DNA from: an uncultured Eubacterium sp.
GTDB lineage: Bacteria; Bacillota; Clostridia; Lachnospirales; Lachnospiraceae
Direction: 5' to 3'
Assembly (NCBI GenBank): GCA_958446835.1
Contig: CAUCXT010000030.1
Coordinates: forward strand, 1 to 36,307
DNA length: 36,307 bases
This document shows, in pieces, positions 8,371-16,840 of this stretch (positions are counted from its first letter, which is position 1; each line of letters starts with the position of its first letter). The notes beneath the pieces are model-generated. The model saw only the letters and a list, made by a program, of their open reading frames with translations, did no database searches and was not told the origin of the DNA. The position numbers and the translations under genes are program-made.

Positions 8371-8423
8371 CGCATTTTATGTTTATTTTATCATGAAAAC
8401 AACATGTTGATTTTACATTTAGT

Positions 8424-8438
8424 ATGTAAGCGTTTCCA
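8424..8438. promoter_or_regulatory. cre site (CcpA catabolite-control element)
   Basis: ATGTAAGCGTTTCCA matches the consensus WTGNAANCGNWWNCA at every defined position. It lies about 285 bases upstream of the binding-protein start and about 245 bases upstream of the PAP2 gene on the other strand. Control of the pectin transporter by preferred sugars is the natural reading. Its place upstream of the candidate -35 boxes leaves activation versus repression open. Confidence 0.75.
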
Positions 8439-8543
8439 CATTTTATGTCAGTTTTGCATAATTTTCACCAAAAACAGGTAATATTACTATAAGAACAGTT
8501 AAATTCAGACATAAAAAAAAAGCTACTACTTTCATTTCAGGTG

Positions 8544-8552
8544 TGATATAAT
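8544..8552 (+). promoter_or_regulatory. extended -10 promoter of the PAP2 gene
   Basis: TGATATAAT is a perfect extended -10 (TGnTATAAT); there is no good -35, as is common for extended -10 promoters. It implies a leader of about 125 bases. The 541-base region 8140-8681 contains this promoter, the ABC operon promoter candidates, the cre site and the repeats, and no gene. Confidence 0.6.
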
Positions 8553-8681
8553 TAAAAACTATGTTAATTAAATGTCAAAATACTTTTATCCGTGATAGTT
8601 ATTTACATATCTGTCCCATTGTTTTATCATTAAATAAACTATCTGTAATAATGTATCTATACAAATATGCTGGAGGTATTT

Positions 8682-9572
8682 ATGGAATTTTTGTATTTTC
8701 TTGAGAGCATCAGAAACGGATTGCTCAACATTTTCTTTATTATATGTACATCCTTTGGTGAAGAGCTGGTGCTTATCAGCCTGTTTGCCATAATATACTG
8801 GTGTATTAATAAGAAGCTTGCATATAGAATCGCATTTTCCTATTTCATGTCGGGAATTGTTGTCCAAGGGCTTAAGGTTCATTTCAGGATTGAAAGGCCA
8901 TGGGTGATTGATCCGGAATTCAAGCCGGTTGAGGCGGTTATGGACACAGCAACAGGGTATTCATTTCCAAGCGGCCACACCCAGAGTTCTACCAGCCTTT
9001 ACAGCTCGATTGCGTTTCATTTTAAAAAGCGCGGCGTATACATCATGTCCTTCGTACTTATCGCCTTAGTTATGCTATCTCGAATGTATCTTGGCTGCCA
9101 CACGCCTAAGGATGTGCTTGTCAGCTTTGCGGTGACCTTACTTATAAGTGCCGCTGTAAGCTTTATATTTGACAACTTCAATTCAACCCTTGTCTCCGAT
9201 ATACTTGTATCACTGCTCATATTGGTATTATCCGCATTTCTTTTCGGATATTCCTACTACCTTGTAAATACAGGGGCAACCACTGATGTTCTTGCCATGG
9301 ATGGTTTCAAGGCAGCCGGAGCAGGTATCGGGTTCTCTATCGGCTGGTTCATCGAGAAGCGCTATATTAAATTCAATCCCAAGAACAGCCATGTTGCATT
9401 ACAGATATTGAAGGTTGTTCTAGGTCTTGCCGGTGCCATCGCCATCAAGAGCGGACTTAAGCTCTTACTTGGAAACACAATGATATCCAACACCATCCGC
9501 TATGCCATCGTTGTTTTATGGATTGCCGTTGCATTTCCGCTTATTATAAAGAAGTTCTTCAAAGAGAATTGA
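8682..9572 (+). CDS. PAP2-family integral membrane phosphatase
   Basis: This is a membrane phosphatase of the PAP2 (type 2 phosphatidic acid phosphatase) family, possibly acting on phosphatidic acid or undecaprenyl pyrophosphate. All three motifs are present: KxxxxxxRP at 65-73 (K65, R72, P73), PSGH at 96-99 and SRxxxxxHxxxD at 133-144 (H140, D144). Hydrophobic segments cover most of the chain, including four or more after the catalytic core. At about 296 residues it is longer than BcrC-type enzymes because of this C-terminal membrane extension. The chosen ATG has GGAGG 5 bases upstream; an ATG 15 bases earlier overlaps that Shine-Dalgarno sequence. It is a single-gene unit between divergent sugar transport genes and the convergent yigZ. 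The substrate cannot be told from sequence. Confidence 0.9.
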   Translation: MEFLYFLESIRNGLLNIFFIICTSFGEELVLISLFAIIYWCINKKLAYRIAFSYFMSGIVVQGLKVHFRIERPWVIDPEFKPVEAVMDTATGYSFPSGHTQSSTSLYSSIAFHFKKRGVYIMSFVLIALVMLSRMYLGCHTPKDVLVSFAVTLLISAAVSFIFDNFNSTLVSDILVSLLILVLSAFLFGYSYYLVNTGATTDVLAMDGFKAAGAGIGFSIGWFIEKRYIKFNPKNSHVALQILKVVLGLAGAIAIKSGLKLLLGNTMISNTIRYAIVVLWIAVAFPLIIKKFFKEN

Positions 9573-9620
9573 CCGCGCATGCTTTCCGTGAATTAATTCA
9601 GACTGCTTGACACACAACAG

Positions 9621-9666
9621 ATAAGGTCATGGTTTTACTATGTTACAGTTAAAACCATGACCTTAT
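9621..9666. terminator. bidirectional terminator between PAP2 and yigZ
   Basis: A perfect 17-bp inverted repeat (arms beginning ATAAGGTCATGG) with a 12-base loop sits between convergent genes. It ends only a few bases from the yigZ stop codon. T tracts are short on both sides, but stem length and position make a shared terminator the best reading. Confidence 0.75.
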
Positions 9667-9668
9667 CT

Positions 9669-10301
9669 CTAAAGCTCCTCCTCTATATCAATGTTCTTTT
9701 CTTCGCTTATCTGCGCCTTTCCCGATGTTATATCAGTGGCTTCCTTTATAACTCTTTCTCTCATATTCTCCGGGACGGCAATTATAAGGCTTACATCCGC
9801 CGCATATATTATGTCCTCAACCGTCCAACCGTTCTGTGCAGCCGCATACTGGATTTTCCCCGCTCCGGAATAATCTGCTGTGACAGTTATTCTGCTTCCC
9901 TTAGTCCGTCTTGCCAGCGTGCTGTTGTCAATTGCAGCCAAAGAGGCTTTCTGGTATGCCCTCACAAGCCCACCTGTCCCTAACAGGGTTCCGCCAAAGT
10001 ATCTTGTGACTATTATTATACAATCATGTATTTTCCTGCCTGTAAGCACTTCCAATATAGGTTTCCCCGCTGTTCCGGACGGTTCCCCGTCATCAGAAAA
10101 CCTCATAAGCTCATTGTTCTCACCCAGGACATACGCGTAGCAGTTGTGTCTGGCGTCCCAATATTTTTTTCGCGCCGCTTCTATATAAGCCAACGCCTCC
10201 TGCTCATCGCTGATTCTATATGCCACTGCAAGAAAGCGCGATTTTTTCTCCTCATAATAGCCTTCCCCACCTTTTTTTAAAAAGATTACACTGTCTGCCA
10301 T
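9669..10301 (-). CDS. yigZ: YigZ/IMPACT family protein
   Basis: This is a conserved cytosolic protein of the UPF0029/IMPACT family; its exact role in bacteria is unsettled (translation-related or peptidase-like activities have been proposed). Signature sequences are clear: ARHNCYAYV at about 49-57, FSDDGEPSGTAGKPI at about 67-81 and VTRYFGGTLLGTGGLVRAY at about 97-115. The C-terminal DUF1949-like part (about 135-200) follows. At 210 residues the length is normal. The ATG chosen has GGGAG 5 bases before it; an open frame continues 60 codons upstream but lacks family similarity. It is transcribed divergently from the penicillin-binding protein gene and stands alone. Confidence 0.93.
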   Translation of the reverse strand: MADSVIFLKKGGEGYYEEKKSRFLAVAYRISDEQEALAYIEAARKKYWDARHNCYAYVLGENNELMRFSDDGEPSGTAGKPILEVLTGRKIHDCIIIVTRYFGGTLLGTGGLVRAYQKASLAAIDNSTLARRTKGSRITVTADYSGAGKIQYAAAQNGWTVEDIIYAADVSLIIAVPENMRERVIKEATDITSGKAQISEEKNIDIEEEL

Positions 10302-10389
10302 AATTTCTCCCGAATATTTCATACTTAATTTAGCGCTTAATCTGTCACGACATCGCACGCACTTTATTTTTCTTAAAGGGCTTAAAACC

Positions 10390-10418
10390 AGAATAATATG
10401 TAAAAAATCAATTGTAAA
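10390..10418 (-). promoter_or_regulatory. sigma-A promoter of yigZ
   Basis: TTTACA (-35, five of six) and TATTCT (-10, four of six) are separated by 17 bases on the minus strand, about 90 bases upstream of the yigZ start, in the divergent spacer shared with the penicillin-binding protein gene. Confidence 0.5.
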
Positions 10419-10450
10419 GAAATAATTTGCTTTATTTGAAGAATGTTTTT

Positions 10451-10459
10451 TGCTATAAT
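10451..10459 (+). promoter_or_regulatory. extended -10 promoter of the penicillin-binding protein gene
   Basis: TGCTATAAT is a perfect extended -10, 24 bases before the ATG. No good -35 is visible (TTTATT at 17 bases). The start would lie about at the GGAGG ribosome site, giving a very short leader. Confidence 0.6.
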
Positions 10460-10482
10460 ATAGAAATCGGAGGTTATTCACT

Positions 10483-13026
10483 ATGAATTATGGTTCAAAA
10501 CAGATACGAAAAAAGATAAAATCTCTGCGTTCTCCTTATGAAAAGATAGGCAGAAAGGCAGTTGTGCTTTTTTTTAAATTAATCACTGTATGCATTGTGG
10601 TCTGCTTTGTCATGCTGACCTGCGTAGGGCTGGGAGCATTCACCGGAATCATTGAGACAGCACCTCAGATTTCTCTGGACGCCGTATCCCCGCAATGGTA
10701 CCAGTCATACATCTATGACAGCAACGGCAACAAGGTCGAAACTCTTGTCGCATCGGGTTCAAACAGAATTGAGGCAAGCATAGACGATATGCCTCAGCAT
10801 CTTATAAACGCATTTATCGCGATTGAGGATGCTCGCTTTTACTCCCACAACGGAATTGATCCGCAGGGTATCGTGCGTGCAGCGTACAAGACGATTAAGA
10901 ACAAGTTTAAGAGCACACAGGGAGCAAGCACCATCACACAGCAGCTTATCAAGAATAATATCTTCTCTGCTGAGAGCGAGAACGGTCTTGTAGATACCTT
11001 CAAGAGAAAATTTCAGGAGCAGTATCTTGCTCTTATCTTAGAACAGAGCGTTGATAAGGACACTATCCTGCAGAATTATCTGAACACAATTAACTTAGGC
11101 AACAACAATCTCGGTGTTCAGGCTGCCGCACAGAATTATTTCAATAAAGATGTGTCTGAGCTTACCATCTCAGAGAGTGCAGTTATTGCAGCCACAACAT
11201 CAAACCCTTACAAATACAATCCTGTCCGTTTTCCTGAAAATAACAAGACCAGACGTGACATTGTCCTTAAGAATATGCTTGATCAGGAGCTCATAAGCAA
11301 AGCCGAATATGATGAGGCACTGGCTGATAACGTCTATGACCGTATAATGAATGTGAAGAACACGTCGACCGGTTCAACCGCATATTCATATTATACCGAT
11401 GCCCTCATATCCCAGCTCATGCAGGATCTGATGAATCTTAAGGGCTATACGCAGACTCAGGCATACAATCTTGTATACAGAGGCGGACTGCAGATTTACT
11501 CATGCGAGGACAGTGAGCTTCAGAAGTATGCCGAAAGCGCAGTAAACAATCCAGATTACTATTCAGGACGTTACGATTTCACTCTCAGGTACAGGATCCA
11601 GATAAAGGACAAGGACGGAGATTACCATAGCTATACCGAGAACTCCATACTGAATTTTTATCAGTCAACACTCGGCATTTCCGGCTTCACTCTCCTTTTT
11701 TCAACGGAATCAGAGGCACAGGAAGCGATAAACAATTTTAAATCATATATACTGAAAGAGACGGAAGGCACAGTTGTGGATGGTACTGAAAATATAACAT
11801 ATACCCTTGAGCCACAGGCCTCATTCGTTCTCATAGAACAGTCAACAGGTTATGTAAAGGCACTTGTCGGAGGGCGCGGTGACAAGACACACTCGTTGGT
11901 TCTTAACCGTGCTACCGACTCAACACGTTCACCTGGTTCAAGTTTTAAGCTCCTTACTGTATATTCACCTGCACTTGATACAGCCGGGATGACACTTGCC
12001 ACAGTATATGATGATGTGCCTTATCTGTATTCGACAGGCAAGCTGGTAACCAACGTCGATGACGAATACCATGGTCTTATGACGATCCGTGAAGCGATAA
12101 CAGTTTCACGAAACGTACCTGCCGTAAAGATTATTACTGATATTACGCCGGAACTCGGTTACAGCTATGCACTCAGCTATGGCATTTCAACCCTCACACC
12201 TGAGGAGCAGCATTATCAGGCAATCGCTCTTGGTGGTATAACCAATGGTGCAACCAACTACGAAATGACCGCCGCATACGCAGCCATTGCCAATTATGGC
12301 GTATACAATGAGCCTAAGCTCTATACAAAGGTTCTCGACCATGACGGCAATATTCTCATAGATAATACCGCATCAGCAAGTCACCGCGTAATAAAGGAAT
12401 CCACTTCATGGCTTCTTGACAGCGCACTCAGAAGCGTTGTGACGGACAATATCACTTTCCTTGACAGCAGGAACATGTATTATGCCGGAAAATCAGGTAC
12501 GTCACAGCTCAATACAGATAAATGGTTTATAGGCTTCTCTCCTTATTATACTGCCGGAATATGGATTGGAAATGATGACAGCACGCCTGTCAACACCAAC
12601 TACTATACAATGACACAGCTTAATATCTGGAAGGATATTATGGAGCACGCACACGAAGGCTTAGAATACACTGAATTTCAGAAGCCATATAATATAGTGG
12701 AGGCTGAGGTCTGCGCTTCATCCGGTAAGCTTGCCATACCGGGGCTGTGTGACAGCGACCCTAGAGGAAGTCAGGTAATTAAAGAATATTTTGAGGACGG
12801 CACAGTCCCTACAGAAGTATGTGACGTCCATATCCAGGTCACAATGTGTAAGGATTCGAATAAGATTGCAACAGACAGTTGTCCTCCTGAATCACGCTTT
12901 AAGGCTGTATACATCAAGAAAGATTTGTCACTTATTCCTAATATTGACCAGTATATTGTGACAGATTTAGATTATGTAATCACACCTGATAAGCTGAATG
13001 ACGCGTGTGATATTCACTCACATTAA
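10483..13026 (+). CDS. class A penicillin-binding protein (PBP1A type)
   Basis: This is a bifunctional cell-wall synthase that polymerises lipid II and cross-links peptidoglycan. It has a basic N-terminus and one membrane anchor (about 28-54). The GT51 transglycosylase domain has EDARFYSHNGID at 115-126 (Glu115 catalytic) and QGASTITQQLIKN at 146-158. The transpeptidase domain has SSFK at 486-489 (Ser486 nucleophile), SRN at 542-544 and KSGT at 670-673. A C-terminal extension of about 120 residues with several Cys (C716, C728, C757, C766, C777, from the reading VCAS, LCDS, VCDV, TMCK, DSCP) follows; it could form disulfides outside the cell. GGAGG is 9 bases before the ATG. It is a single-gene unit ending in a strong terminator. 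Adjacency to sporulation genes is convergent, so a spore role is not implied. Confidence 0.95.
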   Translation: MNYGSKQIRKKIKSLRSPYEKIGRKAVVLFFKLITVCIVVCFVMLTCVGLGAFTGIIETAPQISLDAVSPQWYQSYIYDSNGNKVETLVASGSNRIEASIDDMPQHLINAFIAIEDARFYSHNGIDPQGIVRAAYKTIKNKFKSTQGASTITQQLIKNNIFSAESENGLVDTFKRKFQEQYLALILEQSVDKDTILQNYLNTINLGNNNLGVQAAAQNYFNKDVSELTISESAVIAATTSNPYKYNPVRFPENNKTRRDIVLKNMLDQELISKAEYDEALADNVYDRIMNVKNTSTGSTAYSYYTDALISQLMQDLMNLKGYTQTQAYNLVYRGGLQIYSCEDSELQKYAESAVNNPDYYSGRYDFTLRYRIQIKDKDGDYHSYTENSILNFYQSTLGISGFTLLFSTESEAQEAINNFKSYILKETEGTVVDGTENITYTLEPQASFVLIEQSTGYVKALVGGRGDKTHSLVLNRATDSTRSPGSSFKLLTVYSPALDTAGMTLATVYDDVPYLYSTGKLVTNVDDEYHGLMTIREAITVSRNVPAVKIITDITPELGYSYALSYGISTLTPEEQHYQAIALGGITNGATNYEMTAAYAAIANYGVYNEPKLYTKVLDHDGNILIDNTASASHRVIKESTSWLLDSALRSVVTDNITFLDSRNMYYAGKSGTSQLNTDKWFIGFSPYYTAGIWIGNDDSTPVNTNYYTMTQLNIWKDIMEHAHEGLEYTEFQKPYNIVEAEVCASSGKLAIPGLCDSDPRGSQVIKEYFEDGTVPTEVCDVHIQVTMCKDSNKIATDSCPPESRFKAVYIKKDLSLIPNIDQYIVTDLDYVITPDKLNDACDIHSH

Positions 13027-13069
13027 TCACTAAAAAAGCACCCTGACAACATGCTAAAAATATAAACCA

Positions 13070-13136
13070 AAAAGAGCTTCTGTGATAATGAGGCACACTG
13101 CATCAGCGTGCTCACGATTATCACGGAAGCTCTTTT
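13070..13136. terminator. long bidirectional terminator between pbp and spoVAE
   Basis: A 20-bp stem with one G-U pair (AAAAGAGCTTC... arms) and an inner extension (GGCAC/GTGCT) lies between convergent genes. T runs follow on both strands (CTCTTTT on plus, CTCTTTTTGG on minus), so it should end both transcripts. Confidence 0.88.
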
Positions 13137-13152
13137 CATTCTTTCCGGCGGT

Positions 13153-13509
13153 TTATCTTTTCATCTTAGGATTAGTGAACAATGAGGCGATAAAGCCAAA
13201 TATAAGTGCTCCTGAAATTCCGACTGCACCTGCCTTAAATCCGCCCTTAAATATTCCCAAAAGCCCCTCAAGGTCAACAGCCTCCTTCACGCCCTTCCAC
13301 AGTACATTTCCAAAGCCCAAAAGCGGTACTGTCGCTCCGGCACCTGCCCAGTCCGCAAATGGCTGATATAATCCCACAGCACCCAGCACAGCGCCCGTAC
13401 ATACAAGCAGTACCATTATCCGCCCCGGCATAAGCTTTGTCTTTTCCATGAGTATCTGGACTACCACACAGATAAGCCCTCCCACAACAAATGCCTTAAC
13501 ATAATCCAT
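13153..13509 (-). CDS. spoVAE: stage V sporulation protein AE (SpoVAE/SpoVAEb)
   Basis: This is a small inner spore membrane protein of the SpoVA complex, which moves Ca-dipicolinic acid into the forespore and releases it during germination. About 118 residues, four hydrophobic segments, and family marks GGLICVVVQILM, LGAVGLYQPF, AGAGATVPLLGFG and the C-terminal FTNPK. It resembles SpoVAC, as the paralogues do. The ATG chosen has GGAG six bases upstream (GGAGAAGGTT); an ATG four codons earlier has only GAGAT before it. It is the last gene of the sporulation region, 101 bases after spoVAD, before the terminator shared with the pbp gene. SpoVAEa and SpoVAF, found in Bacillus, are absent here. 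Confidence 0.92.
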   Translation of the reverse strand: MDYVKAFVVGGLICVVVQILMEKTKLMPGRIMVLLVCTGAVLGAVGLYQPFADWAGAGATVPLLGFGNVLWKGVKEAVDLEGLLGIFKGGFKAGAVGISGALIFGFIASLFTNPKMKR

Positions 13510-13610
13510 AACCTTCTCCATTCAAATCTCAATAATTTTTTCGATATCTCAAAACAGCCTGTCCTTAAACGCACATGACCACTATGCCTTTCTCCAATCT
13601 GTACAATTTT

Positions 13611-14648
13611 CTAATCTATGCGTTCAAGCACCACGCCATGTGCGATTCCCGGTATGCTCATGCCTTCATTGTAGCTCACAGTCGACATAAGCGCACCTGT
13701 CGGGGCAAACAGAACCCGCTTAAATTCCCCCTCCTCCATGCGCCTTAGTATATATGAGCAGAGTGTCGTCGCCGCACATCCGCAGCCACTTCCCCCCGCA
13801 TGTGTATCCTGCGTATTCTGATCAAATATTATCATTCCACAATCCGAATGTATCTCGGAAATATTTATCCCTTTTTCGTTTAACAGGTCAATAAGAATTC
13901 TCTGCCCTACATATCCTAGGTCTCCGGTAAAGATCTTGTCATAATACCCGGAATCAACTCCTAAATCCTTGAAGTTGGCATATATCATATCCGCACACGC
14001 CGGAGCCATGCTTGCGCCCATGTTGAACGAATCCTTGACACCGTAATCCACAATCTTTCCTGTGGTTATGCCTTTTATGCACACTTTTCCCGAAAAAACT
14101 GCATTGTTACCCACAGCCTTTTCAAGTATAACACCTCCACTGCCTGTCACCGTCCATGTCGCCGACAGTGGCCGCTGGTTTCCGTATTCAAGAGGAAATC
14201 TAAACTGCTTCTCTGCGCTGGCAAAATGGCTTGAAGTTACGGCAATAACCCTGTCAGCACATCCACCAGCCACCAGCATTGACCCAAGTGACATTCCCTC
14301 ACCCATGGTTGAACAGGCTCCAAACAAGCCAAAATACGGAATATTATACTTGGCAAGACCGAAGGACGAGGCGATGAGCTGCCCTAACAAATCACCAGAC
14401 AGGATGTAGCGTATGTCCTTCTCACTTAACTTAGCCTTGTCAAGAAGATGTGCCACAACCTTTTCCTGAAGGGTGCTCTCCGCCTCCTCCCATGTATTCT
14501 GTCCCACCATCGGGTCCTCCACCACCTCGTCAAACAGCCTGCCAAGCGGTCCATCGCCTTCCTTCTTACCCGCCACGCTCGCCCTTGCAGTGATGACCGG
14601 CGGCTCATCAAATAAAACGCTCTGTTTTCCAATCATTTTTACACTCAT
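13611..14648 (-). CDS. spoVAD: stage V sporulation protein AD (SpoVAD)
   Basis: This is the dipicolinic acid-binding subunit of the SpoVA channel, a thiolase-fold protein on the outer face of the inner spore membrane. It has 345 residues, normal length. Family sequences visible include GKQSVLF near the start, DGPLGRLFDEV, FGACSTMGEGMSL, ATSSHFASAEKQFRFPLEYG, TVTGSGGV and AGGSGCGCAATTLCSYI. The start is uncertain: the first ATG (used) or the ATG four codons later; neither has a good Shine-Dalgarno sequence. A terminator whose T tract ends a few bases before the first ATG occupies the usual leader space. It is followed by spoVAE and separated from spoVAC by four kilobases less about one, holding HD, exchanger and YitT genes. 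In most spore formers spoVAC, AD and AE are contiguous. Confidence 0.93.
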   Translation of the reverse strand: MSVKMIGKQSVLFDEPPVITARASVAGKKEGDGPLGRLFDEVVEDPMVGQNTWEEAESTLQEKVVAHLLDKAKLSEKDIRYILSGDLLGQLIASSFGLAKYNIPYFGLFGACSTMGEGMSLGSMLVAGGCADRVIAVTSSHFASAEKQFRFPLEYGNQRPLSATWTVTGSGGVILEKAVGNNAVFSGKVCIKGITTGKIVDYGVKDSFNMGASMAPACADMIYANFKDLGVDSGYYDKIFTGDLGYVGQRILIDLLNEKGINISEIHSDCGMIIFDQNTQDTHAGGSGCGCAATTLCSYILRRMEEGEFKRVLFAPTGALMSTVSYNEGMSIPGIAHGVVLERID

Positions 14649-14651
14649 AAC

Positions 14652-14715
14652 AAAATAAAAAAGCCATCTTAGGGCATCCTTTCTAAATTCTTTTACTAGA
14701 ATACCCTAAAATGGC
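14652..14715 (-). terminator. terminator between yitT-like gene and spoVAD, abutting the spoVAD start
   Basis: A 12-bp stem with one mismatch (GCCATTTTAGGG / CCCTAAGATGGC on the minus strand) encloses a 29-base loop with a small inner TCTA/TAGA pairing. It is followed by TTTTTTATTTTG, which ends almost at the spoVAD ATG. Confidence 0.8.
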
Positions 14716-14769
14716 AAATTATATTCATCTTGATTTCTACACCTATGCCAAACTGCTATGGAATACAGC

Positions 14770-15729
14770 TTACAGCTTATCACTCATAATGTTCTTGTAG
14801 CCTTCTCCGTATATCTCATTCGCACTCGATATTATCATAAACGCATCCTTATCCTCACCCTTTACTATCTCCTCAATAGCCGGCCCCTGCTGCTTTCTGG
14901 CAACACACAGAATCACGCGCTTTTCCTTTCCACTATATGCGCCCTTTCCCTGCAGGAAAGTCACCGTTATGTCTATCTCATTCATAATTCTCTGCGAGAT
15001 TGCCTCCGGATTATCGCTTATAATATAGAATAGCTTCGCCTCATCCCCTCCGTACAGCACCAAATCAAGCACCTTGCCCTGAACAAACACCGAAATAAGC
15101 GCATACATAATGATATTGATGTCCTTGAACACGAACCCGGAGAACGCAACTATCACAATATCTGTGAGCAGGAAGATAACTCCTGTCTTGATATGCTTAT
15201 ATTTATCGTGCAGAACTTTCACTATAATGTCCGTTCCACCTGTTGTCGCCTTGCTCTTAAATACAATCGCAACACCCACGCCCACAAGAATACTTCCTGC
15301 CATAGTCGCAATCAGAAGGTCATCCGTAAGTGCGCCAAGACGTGCAAGCTTGTTTGTGAAATATGAGTTGAGCAGTATCGAAAAGAACGTGGATGCAATA
15401 AATCTTATTCCATACTTCCACAGACCGAGAATCATTATCGGAACATTTATTATAAAGTAGAGTGTACCGGTCTCTATATTGCATATTCTGTTAAGAACAA
15501 TCGCAAGTCCCGAGGCACCTCCGGGCGCAAGATTATTAGGGTCAAGAAAGAGGCTGATACCGCAGGCATAAATAAACGAGCCTATAGCTATGCCCAACAG
15601 ATTGATAATCATTCCTCCGAACTTATTCTCTCCTATGGATGAGCCTATTTTCTTAATCTTCTCTACCATTCCAATCACCATTTCCCGGATATCAGATATT
15701 ACACTATCACTAATTCCGAAATCATACAT
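14770..15729 (-). CDS. YitT family membrane protein (DUF161 + DUF2179)
   Basis: This is an integral membrane protein of unknown transport function. After an N-terminal amphipathic stretch, about five membrane segments (roughly 40-60, 75-95, 105-125, 140-160, 175-215) carry the family marks DPNNLAPGGASGLAIVLNR and SKATTGGTDIIVK. The soluble C-terminal DUF2179 domain (about 235-310) includes GKGAYSGKEKRVILCV. Length 319 is slightly above the usual 280-290, which suggests the true start may be the ATG at residue 21, preceded by GGTGATT; the first ATG has no Shine-Dalgarno sequence. A possible promoter (TTGTAT, 18 bases, TATAAC) lies just upstream, and a terminator ends the unit before spoVAD. 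It sits inside the spoVA gene series; no spore role is established for it. Confidence 0.9.
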   Translation of the reverse strand: MYDFGISDSVISDIREMVIGMVEKIKKIGSSIGENKFGGMIINLLGIAIGSFIYACGISLFLDPNNLAPGGASGLAIVLNRICNIETGTLYFIINVPIMILGLWKYGIRFIASTFFSILLNSYFTNKLARLGALTDDLLIATMAGSILVGVGVAIVFKSKATTGGTDIIVKVLHDKYKHIKTGVIFLLTDIVIVAFSGFVFKDINIIMYALISVFVQGKVLDLVLYGGDEAKLFYIISDNPEAISQRIMNEIDITVTFLQGKGAYSGKEKRVILCVARKQQGPAIEEIVKGEDKDAFMIISSANEIYGEGYKNIMSDKL

Positions 15730-15786
15730 TAAATTTTTTCTTAGACAACTTCAGTTATACCTTTATTTACATAACACATACAAATA

Positions 15787-16728
15787 CTAAGCGGCAATAA
15801 GATATGCAAGATATGCACCGTAGCATACAAGCATAATTGCACCTGCCGGACGCTTGAGCTTCATGTCCTTGTTGCACACTGATACCAACAGAATAACTGC
15901 TGCCGCAATGGCAATAATACTGTCCACAACGAATTTTGTCTCGAAAATAACAGGTGTGATAAGAGCTGTCGTTCCGGCTACAAACAAAATGTTAAATATA
16001 TTGCTTCCAACAATATTTCCTATGGCAATATCGGCTTTTCCTCTTCTGGCAGCAGTGACAGATGTCACAAGTTCAGGAAGAGATGTTCCAAAAGCAACGA
16101 TAGTAAGACCTATTATTCTGTCGCTCATGCCGAATGCCTTGGCGATAGCTGTAGCTCCGTCAACCGCAAGGTCACTGCCTAATACAATCGCAGCAATACC
16201 GCCGACTATCGCAATAAGCTGAACAGGAAGACTCCACTTCTTATCCTCCTCCTCGCCTTCCTCATCCTTGTTATTCTTCGCAATCCAGAAGAGGTATCCA
16301 AGGTAACCGATAAAAACAAGCCACATAATGATTCCTTCGAAACGCACTATCTCACCGCCTGTGTAGCCAAACACAAGAAAAAGAACCGATATAGCAATCA
16401 TACCCGGTATCTCAAACTTTCTTGTAGAACGCTGCACCGCAATAGGTGTTATCACTGCTGTGAGTCCCAAAATTACCAGAATGTTCATAATATTGCTTCC
16501 TACAACATTTCCTACCGTAATTCCGGCGCTTCCCTTAAGAGCCGATGTGATACTGACAGCCGCCTCCGGCATTGATGTACCCATAGCTGCAATGGTAAGT
16601 CCTATAACCAGCTGTGGAATACCGAATCTCGCCGCAATTCCAACTGCTCCGTCAACAAAAAAATCCGCTCCTTTTACCAGAAGCACAAATCCGGCAACAA
16701 GGGCAACAAACGCTAAAAACAAATTCAT
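15787..16728 (-). CDS. Ca2+/Na+ exchanger, CaCA family (YrbG-like)
   Basis: This is an integral membrane cation antiporter that exchanges calcium for sodium (or a related pair). The two inverted alpha repeats are plain: GTSMPEAAVS plus GNVVGSNIMNI at about 50-83, and GTSLPELVTS plus GNIVGSNIFNI at about 213-247. The Glu in each GTSxPE and the Asn in each GSNI are the ion-coordinating residues in this family. An acidic loop (DEEGEEEDK, about 154-162) joins the halves. 313 residues, about ten membrane segments. GGAG lies 8 bases before the ATG. It lies between a terminator-like hairpin and the yitT-like gene, embedded between spoVAC and spoVAD. Calcium is half of the spore's Ca-DPA cargo, so a link is attractive but only inferred from position. 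Confidence 0.93.
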   Translation of the reverse strand: MNLFLAFVALVAGFVLLVKGADFFVDGAVGIAARFGIPQLVIGLTIAAMGTSMPEAAVSITSALKGSAGITVGNVVGSNIMNILVILGLTAVITPIAVQRSTRKFEIPGMIAISVLFLVFGYTGGEIVRFEGIIMWLVFIGYLGYLFWIAKNNKDEEGEEEDKKWSLPVQLIAIVGGIAAIVLGSDLAVDGATAIAKAFGMSDRIIGLTIVAFGTSLPELVTSVTAARRGKADIAIGNIVGSNIFNILFVAGTTALITPVIFETKFVVDSIIAIAAAVILLVSVCNKDMKLKRPAGAIMLVCYGAYLAYLIAA

Positions 16729-16784
16729 AAAACTCTCTCCTTTTTGTATCTTCTATGGTACTCACATACAATATCCCGATTATG

Positions 16785-16832
16785 CAAAACATAAGGCGGA
16801 GCTTCTGCCGGTTCCCCGGCAAAACCCCCGCC
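16785..16832 (-). terminator. probable terminator after the HD-domain gene
   Basis: An outer GGCGG/CCGCC pairing encloses a TGCCGG/CCGGCA hairpin, followed on the minus strand by TTATGTTTTG. The T tract is interrupted, so termination may be partial. Confidence 0.5.
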
Positions 16833-16840
16833 ACAAAGTC

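Noticed and set aside
8586..8882. Minus-strand open frame of 98 codons at the PAP2 start
   Set aside because: It overlaps the PAP2 promoter leader and coding start, without ribosome site or family likeness.
10302..10481. N-terminal extension of YigZ
   Set aside because: The open frame continues, but the promoter and GGGAG ribosome site lie inside it and the family start matches the downstream ATG.
10483..13026. Spore-specific penicillin-binding protein as part of the sporulation locus
   Set aside because: It is transcribed convergently from an extended -10 sigma-A promoter and separated by a bidirectional terminator.
14062..14409. Plus-strand open frame inside spoVAD
   Set aside because: It is a shadow of a well-conserved gene on the other strand with no ribosome site.
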